Shown here: positions 54,289-63,377 of the stretch, one piece after another
Numbering within the stretch: position 1 is the first letter of the stretch
Layout of the letters: the number at the start of each line of letters is the position of its first letter
NCBI GenBank assembly: GCA_036273455.1
Contig: DASUHP010000133.1
Location: forward strand, 1 to 64,000
Source of the DNA: CAIYRG01 sp036273455
GTDB taxonomy: Bacteria; Pseudomonadota; Alphaproteobacteria; Micropepsales; Micropepsaceae
Direction: 5' to 3'
Length of the DNA: 64,000 nt
Program-made: the position numbers and the translations under genes
The notes under the pieces: generated by a model
The model's database searches: none
Told to the model about the DNA's origin: nothing
Seen by the model: only the letters and a program-made list of their open reading frames with translations

Positions 54289-54687
54289 TTAACGCGTCTG
54301 GCCGGGAGCATCCAGCGGGTCGAGATTGATCGTGACCTGATCCGGATAAGCACTGTGAAAATAATCCACGGGTCCAAAATCGGCGAGAAGAAACGCCGCG
54401 GGTCCCAGGGTGCCCCTCGTATCCGGGACAAGGACCACTCTTTTGTCCTTGTATCCTTGGGCCGAACACAGGATTTCCAGCGAATCGGGGCTTTTCGGAA
54501 CGGTCAAAAGCTGCCGCCCCGCGTCGTAGGTCCCCACCGGCGTCGCAGCCTGGAACGCCTGACACTGCGCCGCCGCGGGCATAATACTGAGCGTGATGGT
54601 CTGCGTTTGCAGCGGCTGATCCGGCGTCGTCGCGCAGGCCGCGACTATGACGGCAAGTACCAGCGACGAAAATCCGATCGTTTTCAA
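54289..54687 (-). CDS. lipoprotein of unknown function
   Basis: About 132 residues from TTG 54687, chosen because GGGGTG precedes it and a signal peptide with lipobox (IVAAC) then starts at the right place; an ATG at 54738 is the alternative. The mature part begins with a Thr/Gln-rich linker. TITLSIMPAAAQCQAFQ and SLEILCSAQGYKDKRVVL suggest a small beta-sandwich (PEGA-like) with two Cys. It lies about 100 bases before the RND gene on the same strand; a functional link is not shown. Confidence 0.65.
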   Translation of the reverse strand: MKTIGFSSLVLAVIVAACATTPDQPLQTQTITLSIMPAAAQCQAFQAATPVGTYDAGRQLLTVPKSPDSLEILCSAQGYKDKRVVLVPDTRGTLGPAAFLLADFGPVDYFHSAYPDQVTINLDPLDAPGQTR

Positions 54688-54770
54688 TTTGCACCCCAGA
54701 TTTGCTGGCGACGGCCCACCGCAATTCCGCATCGGCATAAAGCAAAGCCGCGAAATTACAATATCTGTGG

Positions 54771-55457
54771 TCAGCGGTCCGGCAGAGTGGTTACCGGTCC
54801 GCTGCGCGCGGCGCGGCCGGAAAAGCAGTCGTTGAGGAAGCGGCCCGCGAGTGCAAGTCCAATTGCATCGATGCCATGCGCCAGCCCCTTACTCATATGC
54901 CACTGCACGGGTACGCCCAAGCCAGCCAGGCCGTTTGCCGCCAGCAACAAGGCCTGCGGAGGAACGACCTGGTCGGCATCGCCGTGCACCAGCAAAACCG
55001 GCGGCCGTGCCATATTCGCCGGGATCGAATCAGAGCCCACCAGTACGCCGGAAAATCCCACAACCGCGGCCGGAGCAATAGGGCGTCGCAGCCCGACATA
55101 CAGCGACACCATAGTGCCCTGACTGAACCCAACCAGCGCCAGTTTGTCCGCGGGCAATCCAACTCGCGCCAACTCGGCGTCGATGAAGCTGTTCAACAGC
55201 GGCGCGGCAGCTTCAGTGCCGCGCAAAGCTTCCTCCGGATCAATCCGGGATAAGGGAAACCATTGATAGCCAGGTCCCATCGGATGACGCTGTGGCGCAT
55301 TGGGAGCCACGAAGGCCGCGTGAGGCACGTAATTGCGCCAATGTGGCGCCAGTCCAATCAGATCGTTGCCATCCGAGCCATAGCCGTGGCAGAGCACGAT
55401 CAACTGGGCGGCTGCGCCGGAAGCGGCCGCGACCCGTGGGCCATCAAGCGTGCTCAT
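54771..55457 (-). CDS. alpha/beta-hydrolase, phospholipase/carboxylesterase family (YpfH-like)
   Basis: 228 residues from ATG 55457; the frame runs far upstream but those residues overlap gluQ and are not conserved. The triad is visible: nucleophile in LVGFSQGTM, Asp in LLVHGDADQVVP, His in GLAHGID. The oxyanion segment is LIVLCHGYGSDGNDLIGLA. The family hydrolyses short-chain esters or lysophospholipids in the cytoplasm. It is divergent from gluQ, 30 bases away. Confidence 0.87.
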   Translation of the reverse strand: MSTLDGPRVAAASGAAAQLIVLCHGYGSDGNDLIGLAPHWRNYVPHAAFVAPNAPQRHPMGPGYQWFPLSRIDPEEALRGTEAAAPLLNSFIDAELARVGLPADKLALVGFSQGTMVSLYVGLRRPIAPAAVVGFSGVLVGSDSIPANMARPPVLLVHGDADQVVPPQALLLAANGLAGLGVPVQWHMSKGLAHGIDAIGLALAGRFLNDCFSGRAARSGPVTTLPDR

Positions 55458-55487
55458 CGCCCTTTTTCCTGTAAGTGTTGACGACGG

Positions 55488-56351
55488 ATGATTGTCACCC
55501 GATTTGCGCCAAGTCCAACCGGATTTCTGCATATCGGCCATGCCTATGCCGCGCTGACGGCGAGGCAAGCCGCGCGCGACAATGGTGGCAAATTCCTGCT
55601 CCGCATCGAAGACATCGACCTGGCCAGGTGCAGGCCCGAATTCGAACAGGCGATTTGTGAAGACCTGACGTGGTTGGGCATTGGCTGGGACACGGGCGTG
55701 CGGCGGCAATCGCAGCATTCCGAGGACTACACCGCCGCGATTGAGCGTCTTGAGACTGAGGGCCTCGTCTATCCCTGTTTTTGCACGCGCAACGAAATAG
55801 CGGCTGAGATTGCCCGCGCCACAGCCGCCCCGCACGCGGACGAGTTGGTAGCCGCCCGCTATCCAGGCATTTGCCGGTCCTTGTCAAGGGCAGAACGTGC
55901 CGCGCGGATTGCCAACGGCAATGCTTATGCCCTGCGTTTGGACTGTACGAAAGCGTTGGCTTCGATCGGCACCCAGAAACTCGCGTTCGAGGAAATGGGT
56001 TCGGGGCCAGAGGGTGAGGAGGGACATCTGCGCGCCGACCCGGAACGCATTGGAGATATTGTGCTTGCACGCAAGGAATTGCCGACGAGTTACCATCTTG
56101 CGGTTGTCGTCGACGATGCCTTGCAGGGAGTAACACTGGTGACGCGAGGCCAGGATCTCTTCGCTGCAACTCATATCCAACGGCTATTGCAGGTTCTCTT
56201 AAGTCTGCCGGCGCCGCAATATCTGCATCACCGGCTCATTCTGAATCAGGAAGGAAAGAAGTTCTCCAAGCGCGATGGTGCAGTGACGCTCCGTGCTTTG
56301 CGCAATTCCGGCGTTTCGCCCGAAGAGATCCGCCGCATGATCGGAATGTAA
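55488..56351 (+). CDS. gluQ: glutamyl-Q tRNA(Asp) synthetase
   Basis: 287 residues. It activates glutamate and attaches it to the queuosine base of tRNA-Asp. It has class I signatures: FAPSPTGFLHIGHAYAALT (HIGH type) and KKFSKRDG (KMSKS type). The zinc site is complete: C-x-C in YPCFCTRNE and Y-x3-C in RYPGICRSL. It lacks the anticodon-binding domain of GltX, as expected for this family. The start ATG is divergent from the hydrolase gene. Confidence 0.94.
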   Translation: MIVTRFAPSPTGFLHIGHAYAALTARQAARDNGGKFLLRIEDIDLARCRPEFEQAICEDLTWLGIGWDTGVRRQSQHSEDYTAAIERLETEGLVYPCFCTRNEIAAEIARATAAPHADELVAARYPGICRSLSRAERAARIANGNAYALRLDCTKALASIGTQKLAFEEMGSGPEGEEGHLRADPERIGDIVLARKELPTSYHLAVVVDDALQGVTLVTRGQDLFAATHIQRLLQVLLSLPAPQYLHHRLILNQEGKKFSKRDGAVTLRALRNSGVSPEEIRRMIGM

Positions 56352-56444
56352 TCGGAATCACGCGGAGTTTCGCCGCCTCTGCATGGCGCGCCGGCTGATT
56401 CTGTTGCAAGCTCATGGTCGGCCATCAGGCCGAACAGGCTCGCC

Positions 56445-58229
56445 ATGCGACGGCTTAAATTTTTCCTCCTTTTGGGTTTTGCAGCGCTGGCATTCAGCAG
56501 TGCGGTTGCTGCCGCCGATCCGGCCAGCGAATTCAATCGCCTCCTCCAAGACTATCGCGCCGCCGAACAGAAGCTGCCACGCGATCCGGAATTGACCCGC
56601 GTAGAGGACGGAACCGAGATCTACAATCAAAAAGGCGCTCTCGCAGCGATCGAGTTGCGCCGTCACATCAACCAGGACACCCTCAGCCGATTGGACAAAA
56701 TCGATGCCGCGGATATGCGGCCGCAGGACAAGCTCAGTTACCAGATCTTCCACTGGGCGATCGAGGACGAGGAGCGCGAACTGGCGCCGGATATCGCCGA
56801 ACTGCCCGACCTGTTGCCGCTGAGCCAATTTGATGGACGGCAGATCAATGTTCCCCGGGAAATCGCCTGGCGGGCGGACAATCCGTGGACGCGCGCGCGA
56901 GAATATGACGATGCCATTCGCAGGATGCTCAATTTCAGCCAGTGGGTGGACAGCGCGATTGCCCGGATGCGGGAAGGCCTGAAGCGGGGAATTGTCCAGC
57001 CACGATCAATCGTCAATCGCGTCATTGGCCAGGTCGATATGTTCGCGGTCTCCGATCCGGACAGCAGCGATTTCATGCAACCGGTCAAATCGTTACCGGC
57101 GGCCATGAGCGGCAACGAGCGCAGCCGGATCGAATCTGCCTATCATGCTGCGGTCGCAGACAACCTCATCCCGGCCTATCGGCGCCTTTCCGTCTTTCTG
57201 AAAACGGAATACCTGCCCCATGCAAGCGAGCAGCCGGGGCTTTCCGCCATTCCGGGCGGACGGGAATTGTACCGCTATCTGGTCAGAAACGAGACCACGT
57301 CGGATCTCTCGCCCGATGCCATTCACGAGATCGGAATGAAGGAGTTGTCCAGAATCGAAATCGAAATGGAGAAGGCGAAGGAGGACGCCGGCTTCCATGG
57401 GTCACTTGCGGAATTCCGGCAGTATCTGCACAGCGATCCAAAATTCAGGTTCAAAGACCCGGCGGCCATGCTGACCGAATTTACGCGGGTCAAGAATGCC
57501 GTGGCGTCGCATCTGCCGGAACTGTTCAGCACTTCGCCGAAAATCCCGCTTGCATTTCGCTTTTATGATGCATTCGCCGCGCCTGACAAACCGGCGGCCG
57601 AATATACGCCCGGTTCGGCGGACGGCCGGCGCCCCGGAACCGTTTATCTGAACGATTGGGATTTGCCGGAGCGTCCAACCTACACCAGCGAAGTTCTCGA
57701 ACTTCACGAAGGCATTCCCGGCCATCATCTGCAAGTTTCTTTGGCGCTCCAGAACAGCGCTTTGCCGCGGTTTCGCCGTTTCGGCGAGGAGACGGCATTT
57801 GTCGAGGGCTGGGGCCTCTATGCCGAAACGCTCGGACCGGAATTGGGTCTTTATACCGACCCCTATCAGAAATTCGGCGCGCTCTCCTTCGATGCCTGGC
57901 GCGCGTCGAGGCTGATTGTCGACACCGGCATTCACTGGCTGGGCTGGAGCCGCGAACAGGCCGTCGATTTTCTGACCGGCCATACGGCTTTGTCGCGTAC
58001 CGAAGCCGAGGAGGAGGTTGACCGCTACACGGTGCTTCCGGGACAGGCGCTGGCCTACAAAATGGGGGAACTCGAAATCCTCGAACTACGTGCGCGGGCA
58101 AAGCTCGCTTTGGGTCCGGCATTCGATATCAGGCAGTTTCACGATGCGCTTCTAAGAGACGGGGCCATGCCTCTGCCGGTGCTGGATCAAAAAATGTCGC
58201 ATTGGATCAATCTCGAGAAGAACGCTTAG
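56445..58229 (+). CDS. DUF885 family exported protein (putative metallopeptidase)
   Basis: 594 residues. A signal peptide ends at AAA-DPAS. The core carries LELHEGIPGHHLQVSLAL, a gluzincin-like H-E-x3-GHH site whose second Glu is probably EGWGLYAE, and DTGIHWLGWSREQAVDFL. DUF885 is commonly annotated as a zinc-dependent carboxypeptidase-like family, with little biochemical proof. It stands 93 bases after gluQ and ends about 116 bases before hisE, with no operon sign. Confidence 0.88.
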   Translation: MRRLKFFLLLGFAALAFSSAVAAADPASEFNRLLQDYRAAEQKLPRDPELTRVEDGTEIYNQKGALAAIELRRHINQDTLSRLDKIDAADMRPQDKLSYQIFHWAIEDEERELAPDIAELPDLLPLSQFDGRQINVPREIAWRADNPWTRAREYDDAIRRMLNFSQWVDSAIARMREGLKRGIVQPRSIVNRVIGQVDMFAVSDPDSSDFMQPVKSLPAAMSGNERSRIESAYHAAVADNLIPAYRRLSVFLKTEYLPHASEQPGLSAIPGGRELYRYLVRNETTSDLSPDAIHEIGMKELSRIEIEMEKAKEDAGFHGSLAEFRQYLHSDPKFRFKDPAAMLTEFTRVKNAVASHLPELFSTSPKIPLAFRFYDAFAAPDKPAAEYTPGSADGRRPGTVYLNDWDLPERPTYTSEVLELHEGIPGHHLQVSLALQNSALPRFRRFGEETAFVEGWGLYAETLGPELGLYTDPYQKFGALSFDAWRASRLIVDTGIHWLGWSREQAVDFLTGHTALSRTEAEEEVDRYTVLPGQALAYKMGELEILELRARAKLALGPAFDIRQFHDALLRDGAMPLPVLDQKMSHWINLEKNA

Positions 58230-58345
58230 GAGTCCATCTCGCAATTGCATGGGAGGCTTCTGCCGGGCAGATTGTCTGCCATTGGCGCTGCTTGCGCGCG
58301 GCCTCGTTTGGACGAAGGCACTAACCACTCTCGGCGGAACGCTTT

Positions 58346-58669
58346 ATGGAACAGTCCCACCCTCTCGATCGGCTCTACGCAAGGCTCGAATCGCGTCGAA
58401 GCGCGGAGGCAGGCCAGTCCTATACGGCGAGCCTGCTCGCAAAGGGCAAGCCCGAATGCGCCAGGAAAGTCGGTGAGGAGGCGATTGAAACTGTGATTGC
58501 TGTCACAAGTCAGAGCAGACCGGCGGTGGTCAAAGAGTCTGCTGACCTTTTGTACCACCTGCTCGTTCTCTGGCTGGCATGCGATATCCGGCCCGCGGAC
58601 ATCTACGCAGAACTAATCGCCCGCGAATCCCAATCGGGACTGCAGGAGAAAGCTGGCCGGAAATCTTAG
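58346..58669 (+). CDS. hisE: phosphoribosyl-ATP pyrophosphatase
   Basis: 107 residues, histidine pathway step 2 (PR-ATP to PR-AMP). The all-alpha MazG-like fold shows LLAKGKPECARKVGEEAIETVIAV with the Mg-binding E-E-x2-E, and KESADLLYHLLVLWLACDI with the E-x2-D motif. The length is typical of a stand-alone HisE, so HisI is elsewhere. It ends 14 bases before the convergent XRE regulator. The 116-base gap before it shows no other gene. Confidence 0.92.
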   Translation: MEQSHPLDRLYARLESRRSAEAGQSYTASLLAKGKPECARKVGEEAIETVIAVTSQSRPAVVKESADLLYHLLVLWLACDIRPADIYAELIARESQSGLQEKAGRKS

Positions 58670-58683
58670 GCCACTGCGCGAGA

Positions 58684-59094
58684 CTAGATCACCGCGCCAG
58701 TGGTCTCGTCCGAAATGGACCGAACAAGGTCCAGAATTTTCCTCCGGACCTTTACGTCCTTGATTCCCATAAAGGCGGTGCTGAGCTGGATTCCCTCATT
58801 GCTGGATAAAAAATCCATCACCGCCGAAGGTTTCTCGCTTCCGTTTTCGGCCGGTACCTGAATTCCGTCCATGCCCTCATAGAAGAAGCTGATCGGCACC
58901 CCGAGAATCTCTGCGACCTCATAGAGCCGGCCGGCGCCGATGCGATTGATTCCGCGTTCGTATTTCTGGACCTGCTGAAAGGTCAGCCCAAGCAAGTCCC
59001 CCAAACGTTCCTGACTCATACCGATGAGCATGCGTCTCAGGCGGACGCGGTAGCCGACATGCGCGTCAACCGGATTAGCCTTTTTCTTAGGCAA
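58684..59094 (-). CDS. XRE-family transcriptional regulator
   Basis: 136 residues with a single HTH near residues 15-70 (RVRLRRMLIGMSQERLGDLLGLTFQQVQKYERGINRIGAGRLYEVAEIL). It is followed by a helical tail typical of the alphaproteobacterial lnt-linked XRE regulators. In related genomes metK usually follows; here it does not, and hisE lies convergently behind it. The target is unknown. It is 141 bases downstream of lnt and may have its own promoter there. Confidence 0.9.
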   Translation of the reverse strand: MPKKKANPVDAHVGYRVRLRRMLIGMSQERLGDLLGLTFQQVQKYERGINRIGAGRLYEVAEILGVPISFFYEGMDGIQVPAENGSEKPSAVMDFLSSNEGIQLSTAFMGIKDVKVRRKILDLVRSISDETTGAVI

Positions 59095-59235
59095 CTTGGT
59101 TCCTTTCCGTAGTGATACCCCTTGATGGCGACATATTTCGGTTTTTGTTTGGCAGCCTGATTAACGATTGTTTCGAATTCGCTGTGGCAACGAAATATTC
59201 CGCGCAAAGAGAAAAAAGCGCTGGCGTGGCCCAAG

Positions 59236-60852
59236 TCAAGTCTCGATTCGTGGCTGCGGCCAAAGAGTCGCGCCACCGCACAACAGCAGTAATGTGAGAA
59301 GAATGAAATTGCCGTAACGGGCGAACGGTGTGACCGGAAGGGCGACCGGGAGCCCCGCATCAAGGAACCCGCGCAATCCGAGATCGAGCCGGGAACGGAT
59401 TCGGCCATAGCCATCGATCATGACCGAGATGCCGCTGTTCGCTGCACGTGCGATTGGCAGCCCTTCCTCGATCGCCCGGACTTGCGCGATCAGGAGATGC
59501 TGCTTCGGGCCGGCATTGGGACCAAACCATGAATCATCGGTCATGTTGACCAGCCATGACGGGCGCGGTGTGCCCGTCACAGCCTGCGGAAAGATGATTT
59601 CATAGCAAATCAACGGGGTCACCGGCGGTGCTCCGGGTACGGAGAATGTCTGCGGGCCGGTTCCGGAGGAAAAACCGGTGCTTGCCGCGACCTCGGTGAT
59701 TCCAATGGCCCGCATTGCGTTTTCGAACGGCAGATACTCCCCGAATGGGACCAGGTGAAATTTGTCGGAACCGGCGATCAGCTTGCCTCCGGCGCCGAAC
59801 ATGGCAAATGAATTGTAGGATTTTGGCGCACCGCTCGTCTGTTCGATACGAACCGTGCCTGTCATCAGCACTGCTCCGCGCGCCGTTATCTTTGCGATAT
59901 CCGAAAGTGCCGTGGGCACTCGCGCGGCCGGGAAAGGCGGCACGGTTGGGGATGATAAAATACCCACTGCGGGCATGCTTGCTGCCTCCGGCCAGACGAT
60001 GATCGTCGGCGGCTGTGCTGCCGGCGCGGTCGAGAGGTCTACGAGCCTTGCCCAGTTCCGAACCATTAAGCGTGGATCGTATTTTTCCGGCTCCGGCGTA
60101 TCGGGCTGCACAATCCGAATACGCACGCCCGGAATCGTTGTGTTATCCGCGGTCAGGAGACGCGCTTCACCGTCTGCCCAGAATCCGACAAACACCACAG
60201 TCATCAGAATCGGCAGCAGCCGCTCGCGACGGTTATGCCAGCGTCCAAATACGGCGAATGAGGCGCCAAACAGCAGGGTCAGCAGCGACAGGCCGTAGGC
60301 GCCAAATACTGACGCGCTTTGAAGCACCGCCGGAGACGCAGCCCAGCCATAGGCCGGCAAGTTCCATGGGAAGCCGGTCAATACATGACCCCGCAGATAT
60401 TCGATGACTGCGAAAATCGCGGCGAACGCAAAAATACGCTGCACTCCGGGGCGCCAAAGCAGCACGCAAAGCAGGGCACCGAGACCGAAGAACAGCGCCA
60501 ATCCACCCGGAACGAGCACCGCGACGAACGGCAATTGCCAAGCGTGCTCCTGCGCATCCACGAGAAAGGCGTACCCGATCCAATAGAGCCCGACCAGGAA
60601 AAAGCCGAAGCCATAGCTCCACCCGATCCAGAACGCGGTGCGCGACTTTTTCGGACCGGCGGAGGCCCCGTCCAGCAAGAGCACAAAACCGGCATAGGAG
60701 AGCAGCAGCAGTGGAAACACCCGGTAGGGCTCGAACGCCAATGCCCCGGCCGCACCAGTGGCCATGGAAAATGCAAACCTGCTCACCCCGCGCAGACGCA
60801 ACGGGACGGAAATCAGCCGGTCCGCCAAGGCAAGAGATCCGCGCAAGTTCAA
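59236..60852 (-). CDS. lnt: apolipoprotein N-acyltransferase
   Basis: 538 residues, inner membrane. It adds the third acyl chain to lipoprotein Cys. The N-terminal part has about six membrane helices. The periplasmic nitrilase domain shows IIVWPEAASMP with the catalytic Glu, KFHLVPFGEYLPFEN with Lys, and TPLICYEIIFP with the acyl-accepting Cys. A last helix follows (NFILLTLLLLC). The start is TTG, overlapping the corC-like stop by four bases (TTGA), so it is coupled to the gene before it. Confidence 0.95.
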   Translation of the reverse strand: MNLRGSLALADRLISVPLRLRGVSRFAFSMATGAAGALAFEPYRVFPLLLLSYAGFVLLLDGASAGPKKSRTAFWIGWSYGFGFFLVGLYWIGYAFLVDAQEHAWQLPFVAVLVPGGLALFFGLGALLCVLLWRPGVQRIFAFAAIFAVIEYLRGHVLTGFPWNLPAYGWAASPAVLQSASVFGAYGLSLLTLLFGASFAVFGRWHNRRERLLPILMTVVFVGFWADGEARLLTADNTTIPGVRIRIVQPDTPEPEKYDPRLMVRNWARLVDLSTAPAAQPPTIIVWPEAASMPAVGILSSPTVPPFPAARVPTALSDIAKITARGAVLMTGTVRIEQTSGAPKSYNSFAMFGAGGKLIAGSDKFHLVPFGEYLPFENAMRAIGITEVAASTGFSSGTGPQTFSVPGAPPVTPLICYEIIFPQAVTGTPRPSWLVNMTDDSWFGPNAGPKQHLLIAQVRAIEEGLPIARAANSGISVMIDGYGRIRSRLDLGLRGFLDAGLPVALPVTPFARYGNFILLTLLLLCGGATLWPQPRIET

Positions 60853-61826
60853 TCCGTTGCCGGCGTGGCCGGCTTGGCCAGAGCCCTTATCCTCAGCCGC
60901 TTCGCGTGCCGCGGATCGGCCTCCACAATCTCAAACTCCAGGCCTGCGTAAATCACGATTTCACCCCGCACCGGGACTCGTCCGAGTCCCGCCGCCACCA
61001 GGCCGCCCAGGGTGTCAACTTCCTCTTCCTGCTCCGTTTTGCTGATCTCAATCCCGGTCCGCTCGCGAAATTCTTCAAGCGTTACCCTGGCATCGGCTTC
61101 GAATTTGCCGTCCGGACGAGTGATGATGTCCGCCGCCTCATCGATATCGTGCTCGTCGCCGATCTCCCCGACGATCTGCTCGACAAGGTCCTCGATCGAT
61201 ACCAGGCCGTCCGTTCCACCATACTCGTCAACCACCAAGGCGAGGTGAATTCGGCTCGCCTGCATGCGCAGCAGCAGATCCAGCGCGGGCATTGCCCCGG
61301 GCACGAACAACAGTTCGCGTTTCACTTTGGTGATCGGAGTCTGCGGCCAGCTCAGACGGCCATCGGGCCCTTGCTCGACCAGTGCGAGCACGTCCTTGAT
61401 GTGAATCATGCCGAGCGGATCATCCAGGGTTTCACGATAAACCGGCAGCCTGGAATGTTGCGCTTCCCGAAAAAGGCCGATCAGCTCGGAGAGGGATGTT
61501 TGTTCTTCCACCGCGATGATGTCGGCGCGGGGCACCATGACGTCAGACACCTTCAACCCGCCAAAATTCAGCAGATTGGTGAGCATCAGCCGTTCCTGGG
61601 AACTGAGTTCCTGGGATGCGCGCTCACTCTCTTCCAGAACCTCTTCCAGGCTTTCGCGCATGCTTGTGTTGCGGCGCAGGCCTTTGACGAGTTCCGCCAC
61701 GCGTTCGGCAAGTTCGCTGAGCAGCGGACGCGATCCTTGTCTGGCACCTGCGTCGCTGCTTCGAGCGGCTGAATCCGAAGAATTGCCCGGCACGCGCGAA
61801 TCCATCGGGCCGCTATTCTCGACCAT
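60849..61826 (-). CDS. CorC/HlyC-type CBS-domain protein (YbeX)
   Basis: 325 residues, no membrane helices. Two CBS domains lie after LMLTNLLNFGGLKVSDVMVPRADI, and VVDEYGGTDGLVSIEDLVEQIVGEIGDEHD marks the linker to a C-terminal CorC_HlyC transporter-associated domain. YbeX/CorC members are cytoplasmic and linked to magnesium/cobalt efflux and ribosome maturation. It lies between ybeY and lnt in the conserved order. The N-terminal 50 residues are low-complexity. Confidence 0.9.
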   Translation of the reverse strand: MVENSGPMDSRVPGNSSDSAARSSDAGARQGSRPLLSELAERVAELVKGLRRNTSMRESLEEVLEESERASQELSSQERLMLTNLLNFGGLKVSDVMVPRADIIAVEEQTSLSELIGLFREAQHSRLPVYRETLDDPLGMIHIKDVLALVEQGPDGRLSWPQTPITKVKRELLFVPGAMPALDLLLRMQASRIHLALVVDEYGGTDGLVSIEDLVEQIVGEIGDEHDIDEAADIITRPDGKFEADARVTLEEFRERTGIEISKTEQEEEVDTLGGLVAAGLGRVPVRGEIVIYAGLEFEIVEADPRHAKRLRIRALAKPATPATD

Positions 61827-62352
61827 GGTCTAATCTAAGCCGCCTTGCGCGGCGCCGTACAGGGCCGCACTGGTAGGGATTGGCGTACCCCATGCCGGCC
61901 AACAGCGAAATTTCCAGATTTTCCATTTGAGCGGCGTCGCGTCGATTTTGGTGGTCGTAACCGAACAGGTGAAGAACTCCATGTATGGTCAGATGAGCCG
62001 CATGTGCGGCGAGACTTTTGCCCTGGGCGGCCGCTTCACGGCATAGAACGCCATGACTGAGCACAATATCACCCAGGTTTGGCGCAAAAACCGGCGCTGC
62101 CGGGAATGAAAGCACATTCGTTGGCTTCCGCCGGCGGCGGTATCGTCCATTGAGCTGGCACACGTAATCGTCGTCAGCCAGCAGAATGCACAGTTCCGGT
62201 CTGTCCGATTCGCTGCGGCCTGCCGCCACGGCGGTTCGGGCTGCGCGCCGAATCACCCCGATGACCCCTCGATGTGCGTGCCACATTGGTTCTTCAACGA
62301 CGACGGATATGGAAGCTGGGCCCCTCGCGGCCACAGAACGCCTGCCGCTCAC
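61813..62352 (-). CDS. ybeY: endoribonuclease YbeY (rRNA maturation)
   Basis: 179 residues. It processes rRNA, including 16S 3' end maturation. The metal site is HLTIHGVLHLFGYDH, with three histidines. RYRRRRKPTNVLSFPA and GDIVLSHGVLCREAA are family-typical. It is coupled both ways: ATGA overlap with phoH upstream and 14 bases overlap with the corC-like gene. About 17 residues at the N-terminus are not conserved. Confidence 0.95.
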   Translation of the reverse strand: MSGRRSVAARGPASISVVVEEPMWHAHRGVIGVIRRAARTAVAAGRSESDRPELCILLADDDYVCQLNGRYRRRRKPTNVLSFPAAPVFAPNLGDIVLSHGVLCREAAAQGKSLAAHAAHLTIHGVLHLFGYDHQNRRDAAQMENLEISLLAGMGYANPYQCGPVRRRARRLRLDHGRE

Positions 62353-63377
62353 GACCGTTCCGGCCGCGCCTTTGCGGTTCGCCGGCCTCTCGAAGCTGGC
62401 TCATTCTGGTCATAGGCCGCAACGATCCTCGTCACCAGCGGATGCCTGACGACATCGGCAGCCGTAAACCAGGCAATCCCGACGCCCTCCACGCCTTCAA
62501 GGAAGCGAACCGCCTGATCAACGCCCTCGGGACCTTCCGGTAGATCGCTCTGCGACGGATCGGCTGTGACAACCATCCGGGAATCTTCGCCGAGGCGGGT
62601 CAGGAACATTTTCATTTGCGATGGCGTGCAATTTTGCGCCTCGTCAAGAATGACGAAGGAGCGCGAAAGCGTTCGTCCCCGCATGAAAGCCAGCGGCGCG
62701 ACTTCAATCGTGCCCTGCTCCATCAGTCGCGCGCATCGCTCACCCAAAACCTCGAAGAGTGCATCGTAAAGTGGCCGCAAATACGGATCAATTTTCTCCT
62801 TCAGGTCACCGGGAAGAAAACCGAGTCGCTCGCCTGCCTCCAGTGCCGGGCGTGACAGCACCAGCCGATCAACGCGCCGCTCATGCAGCAGATGTGCTCC
62901 ATAGGCCGCCGCGAGGTAAGTCTTGCCGGTTCCGGCAGGCCCAAGCCCGAAGACGAGCTCGTGGTTGCGCATCGCTTCGATATACTGTGCCTGTGCGGCC
63001 GACCGTGCGCGGGTCAATTTCGAAGACGACGTGCGTAGCCGGGCGCCATCCTCGTCCTGCGCCACGTGCTTTCCTCCCGGAACTGCGAATTCAATCTCCG
63101 CGTCGACGTCTGCAAGCGACAATTCCTCGCCTGCTTCGAGTCTTTCGTAGAGCGCACGCAATACGGCTGTCGCGCGCTCCCGGCCCGTGGCAGAACCTTC
63201 CACTGAAATCAGGTTTCCGCGCTGTGCTAGCCTGACTCCCAGCCGCTGTTCGAGGCGGACAAGGTTGCGGCTGTGATTGCCTGCCAGCAACGGCAGCAAA
63301 TTGTTGCGCTTGAACTCGAGCGTGACGTGCTCGCGCGCGATCTCGTCCGCCAGATTTCGGGCGTGGCGCTGGTTCAA
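62349..63377 (-). CDS. phoH: PhoH-family P-loop ATPase
   Basis: 342 residues. The ATPase core has Walker A FGLGPAGTGKTYLAAAYGAH and Walker B FVILDEAQNCTPSQ, with TRLGEDSRMVVTADPSQSDLP. The N-terminal region (RLGVRLAQRGNLISVEGSAT) is a KH-like RNA-binding segment as in PhoH/YbeZ. It partners YbeY in RNA processing; the genes are adjacent and translationally coupled, and phoH also overlaps the miaB stop. Confidence 0.94.
   Translation of the reverse strand: MNQRHARNLADEIAREHVTLEFKRNNLLPLLAGNHSRNLVRLEQRLGVRLAQRGNLISVEGSATGRERATAVLRALYERLEAGEELSLADVDAEIEFAVPGGKHVAQDEDGARLRTSSSKLTRARSAAQAQYIEAMRNHELVFGLGPAGTGKTYLAAAYGAHLLHERRVDRLVLSRPALEAGERLGFLPGDLKEKIDPYLRPLYDALFEVLGERCARLMEQGTIEVAPLAFMRGRTLSRSFVILDEAQNCTPSQMKMFLTRLGEDSRMVVTADPSQSDLPEGPEGVDQAVRFLEGVEGVGIAWFTAADVVRHPLVTRIVAAYDQNEPASRGRRTAKARPERS

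Noticed and set aside
60711..61772. 353-codon open frame on the plus strand
   Set aside because: Antisense to the corC-like gene and lnt, which form a conserved coupled operon.
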